This document shows positions 18,222 through 25,971 of a DNA stretch of 38,155 nt, one piece after another. A program made the position numbers and the translations under genes. The DNA lies in assembly GCA_023256215.1 (NCBI GenBank), contig JAGDXB010000014.1:1-38155 (forward strand). The letters are read 5' to 3'. The notes beneath the pieces were generated by a model, which did no database searches, was not told the DNA's origin, and worked only from the letters and a program-made list of their open reading frames with translations. This DNA comes from Vulcanisaeta sp. (GTDB lineage: Archaea; Thermoproteota; Thermoprotei; Thermoproteales; Thermocladiaceae). Position 1 is the first letter of the stretch. The number at the start of each line of letters is the position of its first letter.

Positions 18222-18281
18222 AACAATTATTTTTAATAAGGAATTCTCTTGAAAAACAACGTTCTATTCCCATGAAACCAA

Positions 18282-19010
18282 GTGAAACCTAATAGTAAAT
18301 TTCTTAACTCTGGCATTGTTGATACGGCTCTTGTGATAGTGCTTATAGACCTGGACGGTACATTACTACCACTTGATGCCTGGGATCCCGTATTCCAGGA
18401 GGTAAGTAGGTTAATAGCTGAGAGGGCGAACGTTGAGTGGAGCCAGGTATATAGGGCTGCTAAGGAGCTCAACAAGGCATTACTGCGTAGGTTTGATATC
18501 AAAGCCTTTGATTGGGACTACATATTCGCTGAGGTTGCGCACAACCTAGGCGTGAATATTAATGTTAGGGTTAATGAAGTACTTATTAAATATGTTCGTG
18601 GGTTTAAGCCATATGATGGCGCGATAGAGTTGCTGAAAATGATTAAGGATCTTGGGCATAAAGTTGTGATAGCAACCAATGGGTTATATAGTTATCAATC
18701 GATTGTAATTAATGAGTTGGGCTTCTCGAAGTATATTGATAGTATTAGGACGCCTGATATGGTAGGTTGCCCTAAGAATTGCCGTGAATTCTTCGACAAT
18801 GCGCATGTAATGATTGGTGATAATCCATTGTTCGATGTTTATTACCCATCAATGTTTGGGCTAGTTACTATATTCGTTGGGGATTGGGACAAGAGACTTA
18901 ACTATGTTAGAGATGTGTGGGGCTTGGATTTATCGGGCATTAAGCCAACCTATTCGTGTAAAAACATTAGTGAGGTTATGCAGGTGATTCCTAGGCTACT
19001 TAATGGGTAA
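18282..19010 (+). CDS. HAD-superfamily hydrolase
   Basis: Motif I is 'LIDLDGTLLPLD', motif II 'VVIATNG', and motif IV 'MIGDNPLFDVYYP'; a helical cap lies between motifs I and II. It is a phosphatase-type HAD protein of unknown substrate, not obviously related to the HAD gene at 14452. With the GTG at 18282, motif I begins about 21 residues in, later than usual. An in-frame GTG at 18333, giving 'MIVLIDLDGT', may be the true start, with an AT-rich stretch (about 18294-18308) upstream. The gene is divergent from the sequon-rich protein gene, and its stop overlaps the convergent VKOR gene by 11 bases. Confidence 0.82.
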   Translation: MKPNSKFLNSGIVDTALVIVLIDLDGTLLPLDAWDPVFQEVSRLIAERANVEWSQVYRAAKELNKALLRRFDIKAFDWDYIFAEVAHNLGVNINVRVNEVLIKYVRGFKPYDGAIELLKMIKDLGHKVVIATNGLYSYQSIVINELGFSKYIDSIRTPDMVGCPKNCREFFDNAHVMIGDNPLFDVYYPSMFGLVTIFVGDWDKRLNYVRDVWGLDLSGIKPTYSCKNISEVMQVIPRLLNG

Positions 19011-19482
19011 TTCTTGGTCTTCCTATCTTCATGAAGTAGATGGTTATTATTGTGAAGTCTATTATTATCATTATATGCATTATCGTACAGTAAATGCATA
19101 TGGCGTGCAGTAGGTAAGTTTCAACGAATATCAGGTATGGCACGACAATTATTCCAATGAATCGCCAATAAAACAATGCATTTATAGAAATATTGGCGAA
19201 GGTGGGTGGTCCAAGGTCATAAATGAGCACTAGCATTATGTTTACTATGAACCAAATAGCGGCTAATACATCGAGAGGCACGCCACCTATGTCGGAGTAT
19301 CTACTTGATAACACAATTTCGCAGTCAATGGTTACCCCTGGGAACGGCGATTTAAATGCTGTACAGAACGGTGGTAGTTGGCGTAGGTAGTAATACGTGT
19401 ATACCACAATGGAAGAGGCAAATAGGCCTATTGATGAAAATAGGAGCATTAGCGCTAACCACTTACTTGTTAATCTACCCAT
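19000..19482 (-). CDS. VKOR-family disulfide-forming membrane protein
   Basis: Four to five membrane helices in 160 aa with the VKOR layout: loop cysteines C40 and C54, the 'SSRYSDIGGVPLDVLAAIWF' segment with its conserved serine, and a late membrane CxxC ('CIYC', C129 and C132). VKOR homologues oxidise a thiol-redox partner and pass electrons to quinone, taking the role of DsbB. In hyperthermophilic Thermoproteales, whose proteins are often rich in disulfides, such enzymes are thought to supply oxidising power. No Dsb- or PDO-type partner gene is adjacent. The ATG at 19482 has a TATA-like aaatttaaat about 25 bases upstream. Confidence 0.88.
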   Translation of the reverse strand: MGRLTSKWLALMLLFSSIGLFASSIVVYTYYYLRQLPPFCTAFKSPFPGVTIDCEIVLSSRYSDIGGVPLDVLAAIWFIVNIMLVLIYDLGPPTFANISINALFYWRFIGIIVVPYLIFVETYLLHAICIYCTIMHIMIIIDFTIITIYFMKIGRPRITH

Positions 19483-19617
19483 CGTAAGCCATAGGCATAG
19501 GGAAATTTAAATACTAATCTCTCAGGTCGATTATCCATTAAATAATGCGGGTACGACATTTTAATTAATCGGTTAGACAAATAAGGTATTAAAACCTTCA
19601 ACCTTTCTTCATGAATA

Positions 19618-21603
19618 ATGGCTGAGACAGGCAAGAGGATAATATTTCATGAATTGTTAACACCCGAGGAGGCACTAAATAAGGTATTTAGTATCGTTAA
19701 GGTAGAGCCATTGGGCATTGAGACTGTAAGAATTGAGGAGAGTTATGGCAGAGTTTTGGCGAGGGATGTGTATTCCAGGATTGATGTTCCACCATTCGAT
19801 AGATCAACAATGGATGGCTTTGCCGTGAGGGCTGAGGACACCTTTGGTGCCGATGAGTTGAACCCAGTCAGATTGAGGGTCATTGGTAATGTGGAAACTG
19901 GGGCTGAGGAATTACCTAGGGTTAATCCCGGTGAGGCTGTTGAAATAGCCACAGGCGCTCCGATGCCACCCGGCGCTAATGCTGTGGTTATGGTCGAGTA
20001 TACGAAGAGGTCTGGCAATGAACTGACTATTTACCGTTCAGTGACTCCTGGTGAAAACGTGATGTCTGCGGGTTCTGATGTTATGATGGGAGAGCTCGTG
20101 CTTAGGAGGTGCACGGTTATTAGGGAGAGGGAGGTTGGTCTGTTGGCTGCTGTTGGTCTTGATAAGGTCGAGGTTTTTAGGAGACCTAGGGTTGCCATTA
20201 TATCGACTGGTAACGAGCTAGTTAGCCCAGGAAATACCTTAGGTCCTGGTAAGATATATGACATAAATACGTACACGATATCCCACGCTGTCAGAGCCCT
20301 TGGTGCTGAGCCGCTTATCATGGGTATAGTTAAGGATGATTTAAGCGAGATGAGGAATATGATAAACAAGGCCCTAGGCATTAGTGACTTGGTACTACTT
20401 TCTGGCGGTACGTCGGCTGGATTGGCCGACTTAACGTATAGGGTCCTCGACGAGATCGGTCCGCCCGGCATCATAGTTCACGGCCTTAAGGTTAAACCTG
20501 GAAAACCAACGGTTATAGCCGTGTCTAGAGATGGTAAGCTTGTGGTTGGCTTACCTGGTTACCCAAGCTCCGCATTAATGATATTCAATATAATCGTCAA
20601 GCCAATACTTGCTAGAATGCTCTGCATGGGTATTGATGAGACGAAGATAAGGGCTAAACTTGCGATAAGGGCTGATGGTGCCAGGGGTAGGAGGGCGCTT
20701 TATCCGGTTGGTCTTGTGGATACTGGGCATGGTATTGTTGCTTATCCATTGCCGGCAGAGTCTGGCGCAATAAGTACCCTGGCCTTTGCTGATGGTTATA
20801 TGGTTATTCCCGAGACCGTGGAGTACCTAGAGAGTGGCGATGAGGTTGAGGTAACATTGTTTACACATCAATACATGCCGGCCAACCTATACATAATCGG
20901 TAGTCATGATATTGGGCTTGACGTGTTGATACCAATGCTCCCAGGCTTTGTTAGGGCTAGGGTTATCAACGTCGGCTCAATGGGTGGGTTATACGCCGTG
21001 AAGCGTGGTGAGGCTGATGTGGCCGGGCTCCACCTAGTTGATGAGGAAACTGGCCAGTATAATGTGCCATACATGGTGAAGTACAGCGTCAATAATGCAG
21101 TGTTGGTAAGGGGTTACCTCAGGGAGCAGGGATTAATAGTGCCCAGGGGAAATCCAAAGAATATCAGGGGTATAGAGGATTTGCTTAAGGACGGTATTAG
21201 AATAGTTAATAGAAATAAGGGTGCTGGTACGAGATTCTTACTCGACATGAAGCTCAAGGAAATAGCCTCAAAAATGGGTGTTAAGTTCGAGGAATTGGTG
21301 AGGAAGGTGAATGGTTACTACTATGAGGTTAAGACCCACACGGCCGTCGCGGCTGCCGTAGCCCAGGGAAAGGCTGATGCCGGCGTTGGCATTAGGGCTG
21401 CGGCTGCGATGTATGGTCTCGACTTCATACCACTTGGCTGGGAGAGCTATGACTTCGCAATACCCATTAATAGGCTTGAGAAGGATAGTGTTAAGGCATT
21501 CCTCAACATGCTGAGGAGTAGCGAGTTTAGGGATGCCCTCAGTAAATTACCTGGTTATAAGGTTCCCAATGACATCGGTGAAGTTATTTGGAGGGGACAA
21601 TAA
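19618..21603 (+). CDS. moeA: Molybdopterin molybdotransferase fused to a periplasmic-binding-like domain (MoeA-PBP)
   Basis: Residues 1 to about 420 are MoeA: 'PPFDRSTMDGFAVRAED', 'GEAVEIATGAPMPPGAN', the central MoaB/Mog-like domain with 'ISTGNELV', 'LSGGTSAG' and 'GLPGYPSSAL', and the C-terminal beta domain. MoeA inserts molybdenum (or tungsten) into molybdopterin. From about 424 to the end is a PBP-like domain ('RGEADVAGLHLVDEETGQYN', 'RNKGAGTRFLLDMKL') of the ModE/LysR-associated type, which may sense or hold molybdate or tungstate. This fusion is known in archaea and some bacteria. The ATG at 19618 has a TATA-like gtattaaaa about 28 bases upstream. A molybdenum hydroxylase lies at the left edge of the window. 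Confidence 0.93.
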   Translation: MAETGKRIIFHELLTPEEALNKVFSIVKVEPLGIETVRIEESYGRVLARDVYSRIDVPPFDRSTMDGFAVRAEDTFGADELNPVRLRVIGNVETGAEELPRVNPGEAVEIATGAPMPPGANAVVMVEYTKRSGNELTIYRSVTPGENVMSAGSDVMMGELVLRRCTVIREREVGLLAAVGLDKVEVFRRPRVAIISTGNELVSPGNTLGPGKIYDINTYTISHAVRALGAEPLIMGIVKDDLSEMRNMINKALGISDLVLLSGGTSAGLADLTYRVLDEIGPPGIIVHGLKVKPGKPTVIAVSRDGKLVVGLPGYPSSALMIFNIIVKPILARMLCMGIDETKIRAKLAIRADGARGRRALYPVGLVDTGHGIVAYPLPAESGAISTLAFADGYMVIPETVEYLESGDEVEVTLFTHQYMPANLYIIGSHDIGLDVLIPMLPGFVRARVINVGSMGGLYAVKRGEADVAGLHLVDEETGQYNVPYMVKYSVNNAVLVRGYLREQGLIVPRGNPKNIRGIEDLLKDGIRIVNRNKGAGTRFLLDMKLKEIASKMGVKFEELVRKVNGYYYEVKTHTAVAAAVAQGKADAGVGIRAAAAMYGLDFIPLGWESYDFAIPINRLEKDSVKAFLNMLRSSEFRDALSKLPGYKVPNDIGEVIWRGQ

Positions 21604-21632
21604 TTTTCATTTTTAATTTAATACAATAATTA

Positions 21633-21892
21633 TTACTTAATGGGTAGCCTATCTACGAAGTAAACTTTCCTAAGTTTCTCGTAAAACGCTACACTGGAGT
21701 TTACGAAATCAATCAATTCCTTGTCAGACACCTTACCCCTATATTCATCATGCAGTACTACGTAGGCCACGGGTAATTAACCAATGCTTGGTTCCTCGGC
21801 TTGCTCACCGGTTACATAGGTCTCCTTAACGGCTGGGTGTCTCATTAATATTATTTCTAGGTCACGTGGGAATATTGGGAGCGCTATTACTT
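21633..21892 (-). pseudogene. Acyl-CoA synthetase C-terminal remnant, inverted piece
   Basis: Minus-strand translation gives 'IFPRDLEIILMRHPAVKET', then a TAA stop at 21777-21779, then 'LPVAYVVLHDEYRGKVSDK' and 'KVYFVDRLPIK' before a stop at 21633. This is the C-terminal mobile domain of AMP-forming acyl-CoA ligases, which read roughly VFPREIEEVLxxHPAV... and VPVAFVVLK.EYRGKV.... The frame ends before the TxxGK segment that normally follows LPxK, so the catalytic A10 lysine is missing. It is a dead fragment, with an internal nonsense codon and lost ends. Confidence 0.8.
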
Positions 21893-21905
21893 CCAACAAC
21901 GCAGC

Positions 21906-22064
21906 TGGGGGCTCTACCAAAGGTTTGGCGTACCGCTTGTACAGTTCTACGGCTTAACTGAGGCATACGTACTCACAGTACAGCCAATTAAGTACAAGGA
22001 CATAACCAGTACAGTCGACTTAGCAATACCTGGTGCTGAGTTGAAGATTGTTGATCCAAATTAA
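21906..22064 (+). pseudogene. Acyl-CoA synthetase central remnant with the A5 motif
   Basis: Plus-strand translation gives 'LYQRFGVPLVQFYGLTEAYV' and 'LAIPGAELKIVDPN', then a TAA stop at 22062. 'YGLTEA' is the A5 motif of adenylate-forming enzymes, and 'PGAELKIVDP' is the stretch after it. The following bases still read like a decayed continuation ('AKNLP', then another stop). It abuts the C-terminal piece on the opposite strand within about 21873-21912. The two pieces come from different, non-overlapping parts of the same enzyme type. Confidence 0.8.
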
Positions 22065-22307
22065 GCCAAGAACCTCCCTTAATTTTATACCCTGCTGCTT
22101 AATCTCATCTAATAATGTCATGCATATGATATGTCGAGTAATCTTATAAGAATTATCATTAGATTATGTCTCATTAAATCAATATGCCATTTCATTTCAT
22201 GGAATAATGGGAATATTGATAATCCTTACAGGAATTCTCTAATTAAATTAGTTATTCATTTTTTGGAATTACTTGTTATATAGACAAATAAGTATTTAAG
22301 TGAAGAG
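22065..22307 (+). other. AT-rich intergenic stretch upstream of the GltS-like gene
   Basis: About 240 bases without a convincing reading frame. The left end may hold further decay of the acyl-CoA ligase. The right end (ttgttatatagac, then agtatttaag) is AT-rich and should contain the promoter of the gene at 22308. I see no repeats or RNA genes in it. Confidence 0.5.
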
Positions 22308-23705
22308 ATGCCGTGGGTATTAATGATTATTGATATCGTTAGGCTTTTTATTAGGCTTAGGGCGTATTGGGTATCGATTAGGGGTCTTAGGGAGTTTATT
22401 GATGATTATCCATTTGATGAAATAGCCTTTAAGGCCATCAAGGGCCGGGACGCAGTTTATCCATTTGGTGAAGTGGCTAGTTATGGTTCCGCAGTACTTG
22501 GTTCTGGGATCTATGATAGGAGGGGTTTTCCGCGGTTTAAAACGCTTGATGATTCAGTGATACTGCTTCCACCCGCCTTCACGCCTAAGAGGCTCGAGAA
22601 GATGGCTGAGCTTCTCAGAGAACCGACGTTCATGGATGTAAATCTTGAGGGTGAGTTGGGTGGTTTTAAGGTCTCTATGCCGGTCGTTGTGGGTTCCATG
22701 GGCTCTACGGCAATCGCCAGTAGGTTCAGCCTTGATATTGCCAGGGCGGCTGCCAAGGCTGGCATTGTCATGGGTATTGGGGAGAACGTAGCCACGGTCA
22801 GGGGTTACTCAAGGAGGTACACCAGGGGCCACCCAAGCTTTAAGGAGAGGTTAATGGCGTATTTAACGAACGTTGATAAGTATGGCGGTGTGATTATTCA
22901 GCAGAACGTTGAGGATGCCTATGATGAGCTTTGGAATAAGGTGTATAGTGATAAGGATGTGGAACCATACATAGAGGAGGGCTTGATAGGCTTTGAGATT
23001 AAGATGGGGCAAGGAGCCAAGCCCGGGCTTGGTGGTGTGATTAAGATTCCGAAGGAGGAGGCAATTAGGCTTAAGGCTAAGTATCACTTTGAGGTTGATC
23101 CTGAGATGGTCAAGGATAAGTTCATTACGAGGTACTCAGTGCCGGGTACATACACTGAGGATATTCTTAGGGGTATGATCAGGTTCATGAAGACCGCATA
23201 CCCAAGGGCAAGGATATGGATCAAGCTTGGTCCTTATAGGGATGTTGATAGAGTGATCAGTATTGCCCATGAGGAGGGTGCTCATGCAGTCGTGATTGAT
23301 GGGAAGGAGGGAGGCACTGGGATGGCACCTTCAGTGGCCATGAAGAACCTGGGTTACCCAACCATTGTGGCTCTTAAGAAGATACGTGATGCCAGGAGGT
23401 TGGGAATAACCAATATATCCTTACTGCTCGCGGGTAGGCTCTATAATGGTTCCCATATTGTTAAGGCTATTGCCCTGGGCGCCAGTGGTGCTTACATGGC
23501 TAGGCCATTCTTGATAGCGGCGATGGTTAAGGGCGAGAGGGGTGTTACGAATTACATAGAGGCCATTAAAGAGGAGATACAGATGTTGGTATCAGCATTG
23601 GGTAAGTATGACGTTAAGGAGTTGGGCATTGAGGATGTCGCTGCCCTTGATAGGGATATTGCTGAGATGTTTGATATACCGTATGTGTATTCACGTTCGT
23701 TCTAA
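22308..23705 (+). CDS. Glutamate synthase-like FMN-binding protein without cysteines
   Basis: The protein resembles the FMN/2-oxoglutarate barrel domain of glutamate synthase (GltB family): 'VVVGSMGSTAIASRF', 'GIGENVATVRGY', 'GFEIKMGQGAKPGLGG', 'IWIKLGPYRDVDR', 'VVIDGKEGGTGMAPSVAMKN' and 'LLLAGRLYNGSHIVKAIALG'. In true glutamate synthase this domain binds FMN and a 3Fe-4S cluster. Here no cysteine occurs anywhere in the 465 residues, so the cluster cannot be present. It may be an FMN oxidoreductase of another specificity; the physiological reaction is unknown. The first ~30 residues are hydrophobic and may associate with the membrane. It is transcribed toward the DGGGP synthase gene, with 45 bases between them. 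Confidence 0.82.
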   Translation: MPWVLMIIDIVRLFIRLRAYWVSIRGLREFIDDYPFDEIAFKAIKGRDAVYPFGEVASYGSAVLGSGIYDRRGFPRFKTLDDSVILLPPAFTPKRLEKMAELLREPTFMDVNLEGELGGFKVSMPVVVGSMGSTAIASRFSLDIARAAAKAGIVMGIGENVATVRGYSRRYTRGHPSFKERLMAYLTNVDKYGGVIIQQNVEDAYDELWNKVYSDKDVEPYIEEGLIGFEIKMGQGAKPGLGGVIKIPKEEAIRLKAKYHFEVDPEMVKDKFITRYSVPGTYTEDILRGMIRFMKTAYPRARIWIKLGPYRDVDRVISIAHEEGAHAVVIDGKEGGTGMAPSVAMKNLGYPTIVALKKIRDARRLGITNISLLLAGRLYNGSHIVKAIALGASGAYMARPFLIAAMVKGERGVTNYIEAIKEEIQMLVSALGKYDVKELGIEDVAALDRDIAEMFDIPYVYSRSF

Positions 23706-23750
23706 TCAATGGTCTAATTTATTAAGGGCTTGATTATGTAGGATTTTATC

Positions 23751-24626
23751 GTGAATCTGAGGGCGTTGGTTAAGCTTTCGAGGATTGAACATGGCGCACT
23801 AACGAGTTTGATAGTCGTTGCGTCCTACATAGTATCTAATGGTAGAAACCCAATATCTGCAACCCTGCTTTTCCTATCATCATTACTTACCGAGATATTT
23901 CTTTTCGCCACAAACGATATCTACAATATTGAGGAGGATAGGATAAACAGACCTGATGCGCCACTTGTGCGTGGTGATGTTACCATAATGGAGGCCTGGT
24001 CACTCTCAATAATCTCGGTGCTGATCTCAATAATTCTCAATATAATAGGTGTGATAATGAACTACCTGGCACCCTGGAGCCTACTGGTGCTGATAATGGC
24101 TATAATCCTCGGCTTCTCCTATAACTACGGGTTAAAGAGGGTTATTATGATAAATAACATCCTCGTCTCACTGACATCATCATTAACATTCATATACGGT
24201 TATTACGCAGTCTCATCAACACCACCAATCCTAAACCTACCCTACATTCTCTTCATCACCTCATTCTTAGCAACAATGGGTAGAGAGTTGGTAAAGGGTG
24301 TCCTTGATGTACCTGGTGATACAAAGGCCGGTGTCAGGACTGTAGCCAATACCTACGGCGTTAGAGTTGCGATAATCATGGCCGTAGCATTCACATTAAT
24401 TGCGGTGGCAATATCACCATTCATAATAATTCTCTCAATAGGCGAGTTACCAGGACTTGTACTTTCTGCGGGGGTTATTTTGACGGATATCATATTAGTA
24501 TACATATGCATAATGATTCTCACTAGGAATGATTATGCGGGTAAGTTCAGGGTGAGGGCTTTGGGTGCTATGTCCATAACAATAATTGCATACCTATTCT
24601 TTGCATTATTATTATTGGTTAGGTGA
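23751..24626 (+). CDS. Digeranylgeranylglyceryl phosphate synthase (UbiA family)
   Basis: A UbiA-type prenyltransferase with about eight to nine membrane helices. The first Asp-rich motif is 'NDIYNIEEDRINRPDAP' at residues 55-71, and the second region is 'GRELVKGVLDVPGDTKAG', as in archaeal DGGGP synthases. That enzyme adds the second geranylgeranyl chain to glyceryl phosphate in ether-lipid synthesis. CarS, the next step, is encoded nearby on the other strand (24978), which supports the lipid assignment over quinone synthesis. The start is a GTG at 23751. The stop is 8 bases from the convergent atpF gene. Confidence 0.9.
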   Translation: MNLRALVKLSRIEHGALTSLIVVASYIVSNGRNPISATLLFLSSLLTEIFLFATNDIYNIEEDRINRPDAPLVRGDVTIMEAWSLSIISVLISIILNIIGVIMNYLAPWSLLVLIMAIILGFSYNYGLKRVIMINNILVSLTSSLTFIYGYYAVSSTPPILNLPYILFITSFLATMGRELVKGVLDVPGDTKAGVRTVANTYGVRVAIIMAVAFTLIAVAISPFIIILSIGELPGLVLSAGVILTDIILVYICIMILTRNDYAGKFRVRALGAMSITIIAYLFFALLLLVR

Positions 24627-24633
24627 AAAAGGA

Positions 24634-24933
24634 TTAGATCCCAAGGACGCTCCTGAGGATTGCTAAGTAATTAACCTCCTTAGCCCTTACCTCCTTTAAC
24701 GACGGTATCTCGATAAGCATCGGTTTTCTCATCTTCATCCTCATTTTGTCAAAATCCTCCCTAACCTTATCCACCAAGTTGCTCGTTATTAGTATGGCGC
24801 CCACGTTCTCCTCTATACTCAATTCCTTAATTATTGAAAGGACATTGTCGTTGTCATTAACAACCCTACCCTCAAATCCAAGCAGCTTAAACGTATACAC
24901 CGTGTGTTCGTCGCCGAGGACTATGGCACGCAC
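24634..24933 (-). CDS. atpF: A-type ATP synthase subunit F
   Basis: This small central-stalk subunit has the family opening 'RAIVLGDEHTVYTFKLLGFE' and the 'GAILITSNLVDKV' strand-turn segment. It regulates the rotary motor by contacting the rotor and the A/B head. An upstream GTG at 24948 would add five residues, but family members begin just before the 'IVLGDE' strand. A TATA-like ttataaatt lies about 24 bases before the GTG at 24933, giving 99 aa, the usual size. It follows carS by 44 bases. Subunits E and A are encoded on the other strand at 28856 and 29499, so the ATPase genes are scattered. Confidence 0.9.
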   Translation of the reverse strand: MRAIVLGDEHTVYTFKLLGFEGRVVNDNDNVLSIIKELSIEENVGAILITSNLVDKVREDFDKMRMKMRKPMLIEIPSLKEVRAKEVNYLAILRSVLGI

Positions 24934-24977
24934 ATTAGGAACAAGCACTCCTAATTTATAAGTCTAATTTCACGAAA

Positions 24978-25517
24978 TTACCAGGGCTCCCTCTTCAAGT
25001 GAAGTAGGTATGCTATCGTGTTTGTGGCTAGGTGTATTGGTGGCGTTATTATTATGGCTATTACCACATATACCAGGTGTAAGATCTGGGGCTGAAGAAG
25101 CCAAAGGACAAGCAATGCCATTAATAGGAAATCAAGTTGGTCAAGCAATGGTGCAGGTGCTCCACGTGGAAGACCAAGTCTTCTCTTGATGAACGCACCC
25201 AATAAGTCGCCTAGCAATGCCGCGGCGCACATTAGGAATACGGTGGTGGGTCTCGGTAATTCCTGCGTTAAGTTCACGAAATTAAGTACAACGGCGTAAG
25301 TCAACTCTCCCACCACGAACCCAATCAATAGGCCTGTGATGAATCCTTCGTAGGTCTTGCCGTCACCAAAGATCCTCCTACCATCAATGAAATTCTTACC
25401 AAGGTCTATTGGTGTCCTCTTCCTAAGTACCTTGCTGGCGACAACTGGGGTTGCATTAGCTACGTAGGGCGGCCATATTATTAGTAACGTAATTATGAGA
25501 TCCCAAAGTAAATTCAC
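24978..25517 (-). CDS. carS: CDP-archaeol synthase
   Basis: CarS transfers CMP from CTP to unsaturated archaetidic acid, making the activated lipid for polar head groups. The 179-aa membrane protein has the conserved 'PIDLGKNFIDGRRIFGDGKT' followed by 'YEGF', and 'LLGDLLGAFIKRRLGLPRGA' followed by 'PLLDQLDF', the DUF46/CarS signatures, among about five membrane helices. The start is a GTG at 25517, only 6 bases after the zinc-finger gene's stop, so the two are one transcription unit. With the DGGGP synthase gene nearby, two consecutive steps of archaeal lipid synthesis are encoded within 2 kb. Confidence 0.95.
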   Translation of the reverse strand: MNLLWDLIITLLIIWPPYVANATPVVASKVLRKRTPIDLGKNFIDGRRIFGDGKTYEGFITGLLIGFVVGELTYAVVLNFVNLTQELPRPTTVFLMCAAALLGDLLGAFIKRRLGLPRGAPAPLLDQLDFLLMALLVLWLLQPQILHLVYVVIAIIITPPIHLATNTIAYLLHLKREPW

Positions 25518-25523
25518 GAAGAA

Positions 25524-25916
25524 TCACTCAAGGCTATGTCTCTTCAATAAGTGCGTTATTGCCGAGTTTTTCGTAATGAATTCCTGACCACACACTAGGC
25601 AATAATAAATATCCATACCGCCACGCCTAACAGCGACTACTAAGTGCTCCTTAAGATGCCTAAGGAATGCACCCTCTCCATTTAACTTAGCACCACAGAT
25701 GTCACAAGTAATGGTTTTACCACCAACGCGGCCGTGCTTACGTAGATGGGTTACGAAGGAGGACGCATCAACCTCAGCTCCGCATTTTGGGCATTTAAGC
25801 CTCGGCCTTGGGGCGGCCTTTAGTAACGCATCAACTACCTTATTTGTATCGTCACCCATGTAATCACACAATGGGCATACCACAACCTTTGTTAATGCCT
25901 TAACTGCTGTGCTCAT
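25524..25916 (-). CDS. C2H2 zinc-finger protein, 130 aa
   Basis: The protein has three C2H2-type fingers: C42/C45 with H57/H61, C71/C74 with H87/H91, and C106/C109 with H122/H127. An extra CxxC at C14/C17 lacks an obvious histidine pair. The fingers are separated by basic stretches, so it probably binds DNA or RNA; the targets are unknown. The frame could begin at a TTG at 25925, but the ATG at 25916 is preferred: it avoids overlap with the divergent gene's frame and sits about 29 bases from a shared TATA-like box. It leads an operon with carS, so it might regulate lipid synthesis, though this is inference from position. Confidence 0.88.
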   Translation of the reverse strand: MSTAVKALTKVVVCPLCDYMGDDTNKVVDALLKAAPRPRLKCPKCGAEVDASSFVTHLRKHGRVGGKTITCDICGAKLNGEGAFLRHLKEHLVVAVRRGGMDIYYCLVCGQEFITKNSAITHLLKRHSLE

Positions 25917-25940
25917 AGTCGTCAATCATAGACTCTTTGG

Positions 25941-25952
25941 CTTTTTAAATTC
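25941..25952. promoter_or_regulatory. TATA-like box shared by two divergent genes
   Basis: The plus strand reads ctttttaaattc. Its centre is about 26 bases before the ATG at 25972 (plus) and about 29 bases before the ATG at 25916 (minus). The near-symmetric T/A core can be read on either strand. It explains both start choices and implies that one site serves both genes. Confidence 0.55.
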
Positions 25953-25971
25953 TAACCACCATGTTTTGGTA

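Noticed and set aside
20031-20474. Open frame of 147 aa on the minus strand
   Set aside because: Antisense to moeA; serine- and proline-rich low-quality sequence.
21601-22307. Mobile element at the acyl-CoA ligase scar
   Set aside because: No transposase, terminal inverted repeat or target duplication seen; the contents are explained as ligase fragments.
25909-25971. N-terminal extension of the 181-aa gene
   Set aside because: It would overlap the divergent zinc-finger gene and the shared TATA-like box; the ATG at 25972 has correct TATA spacing.
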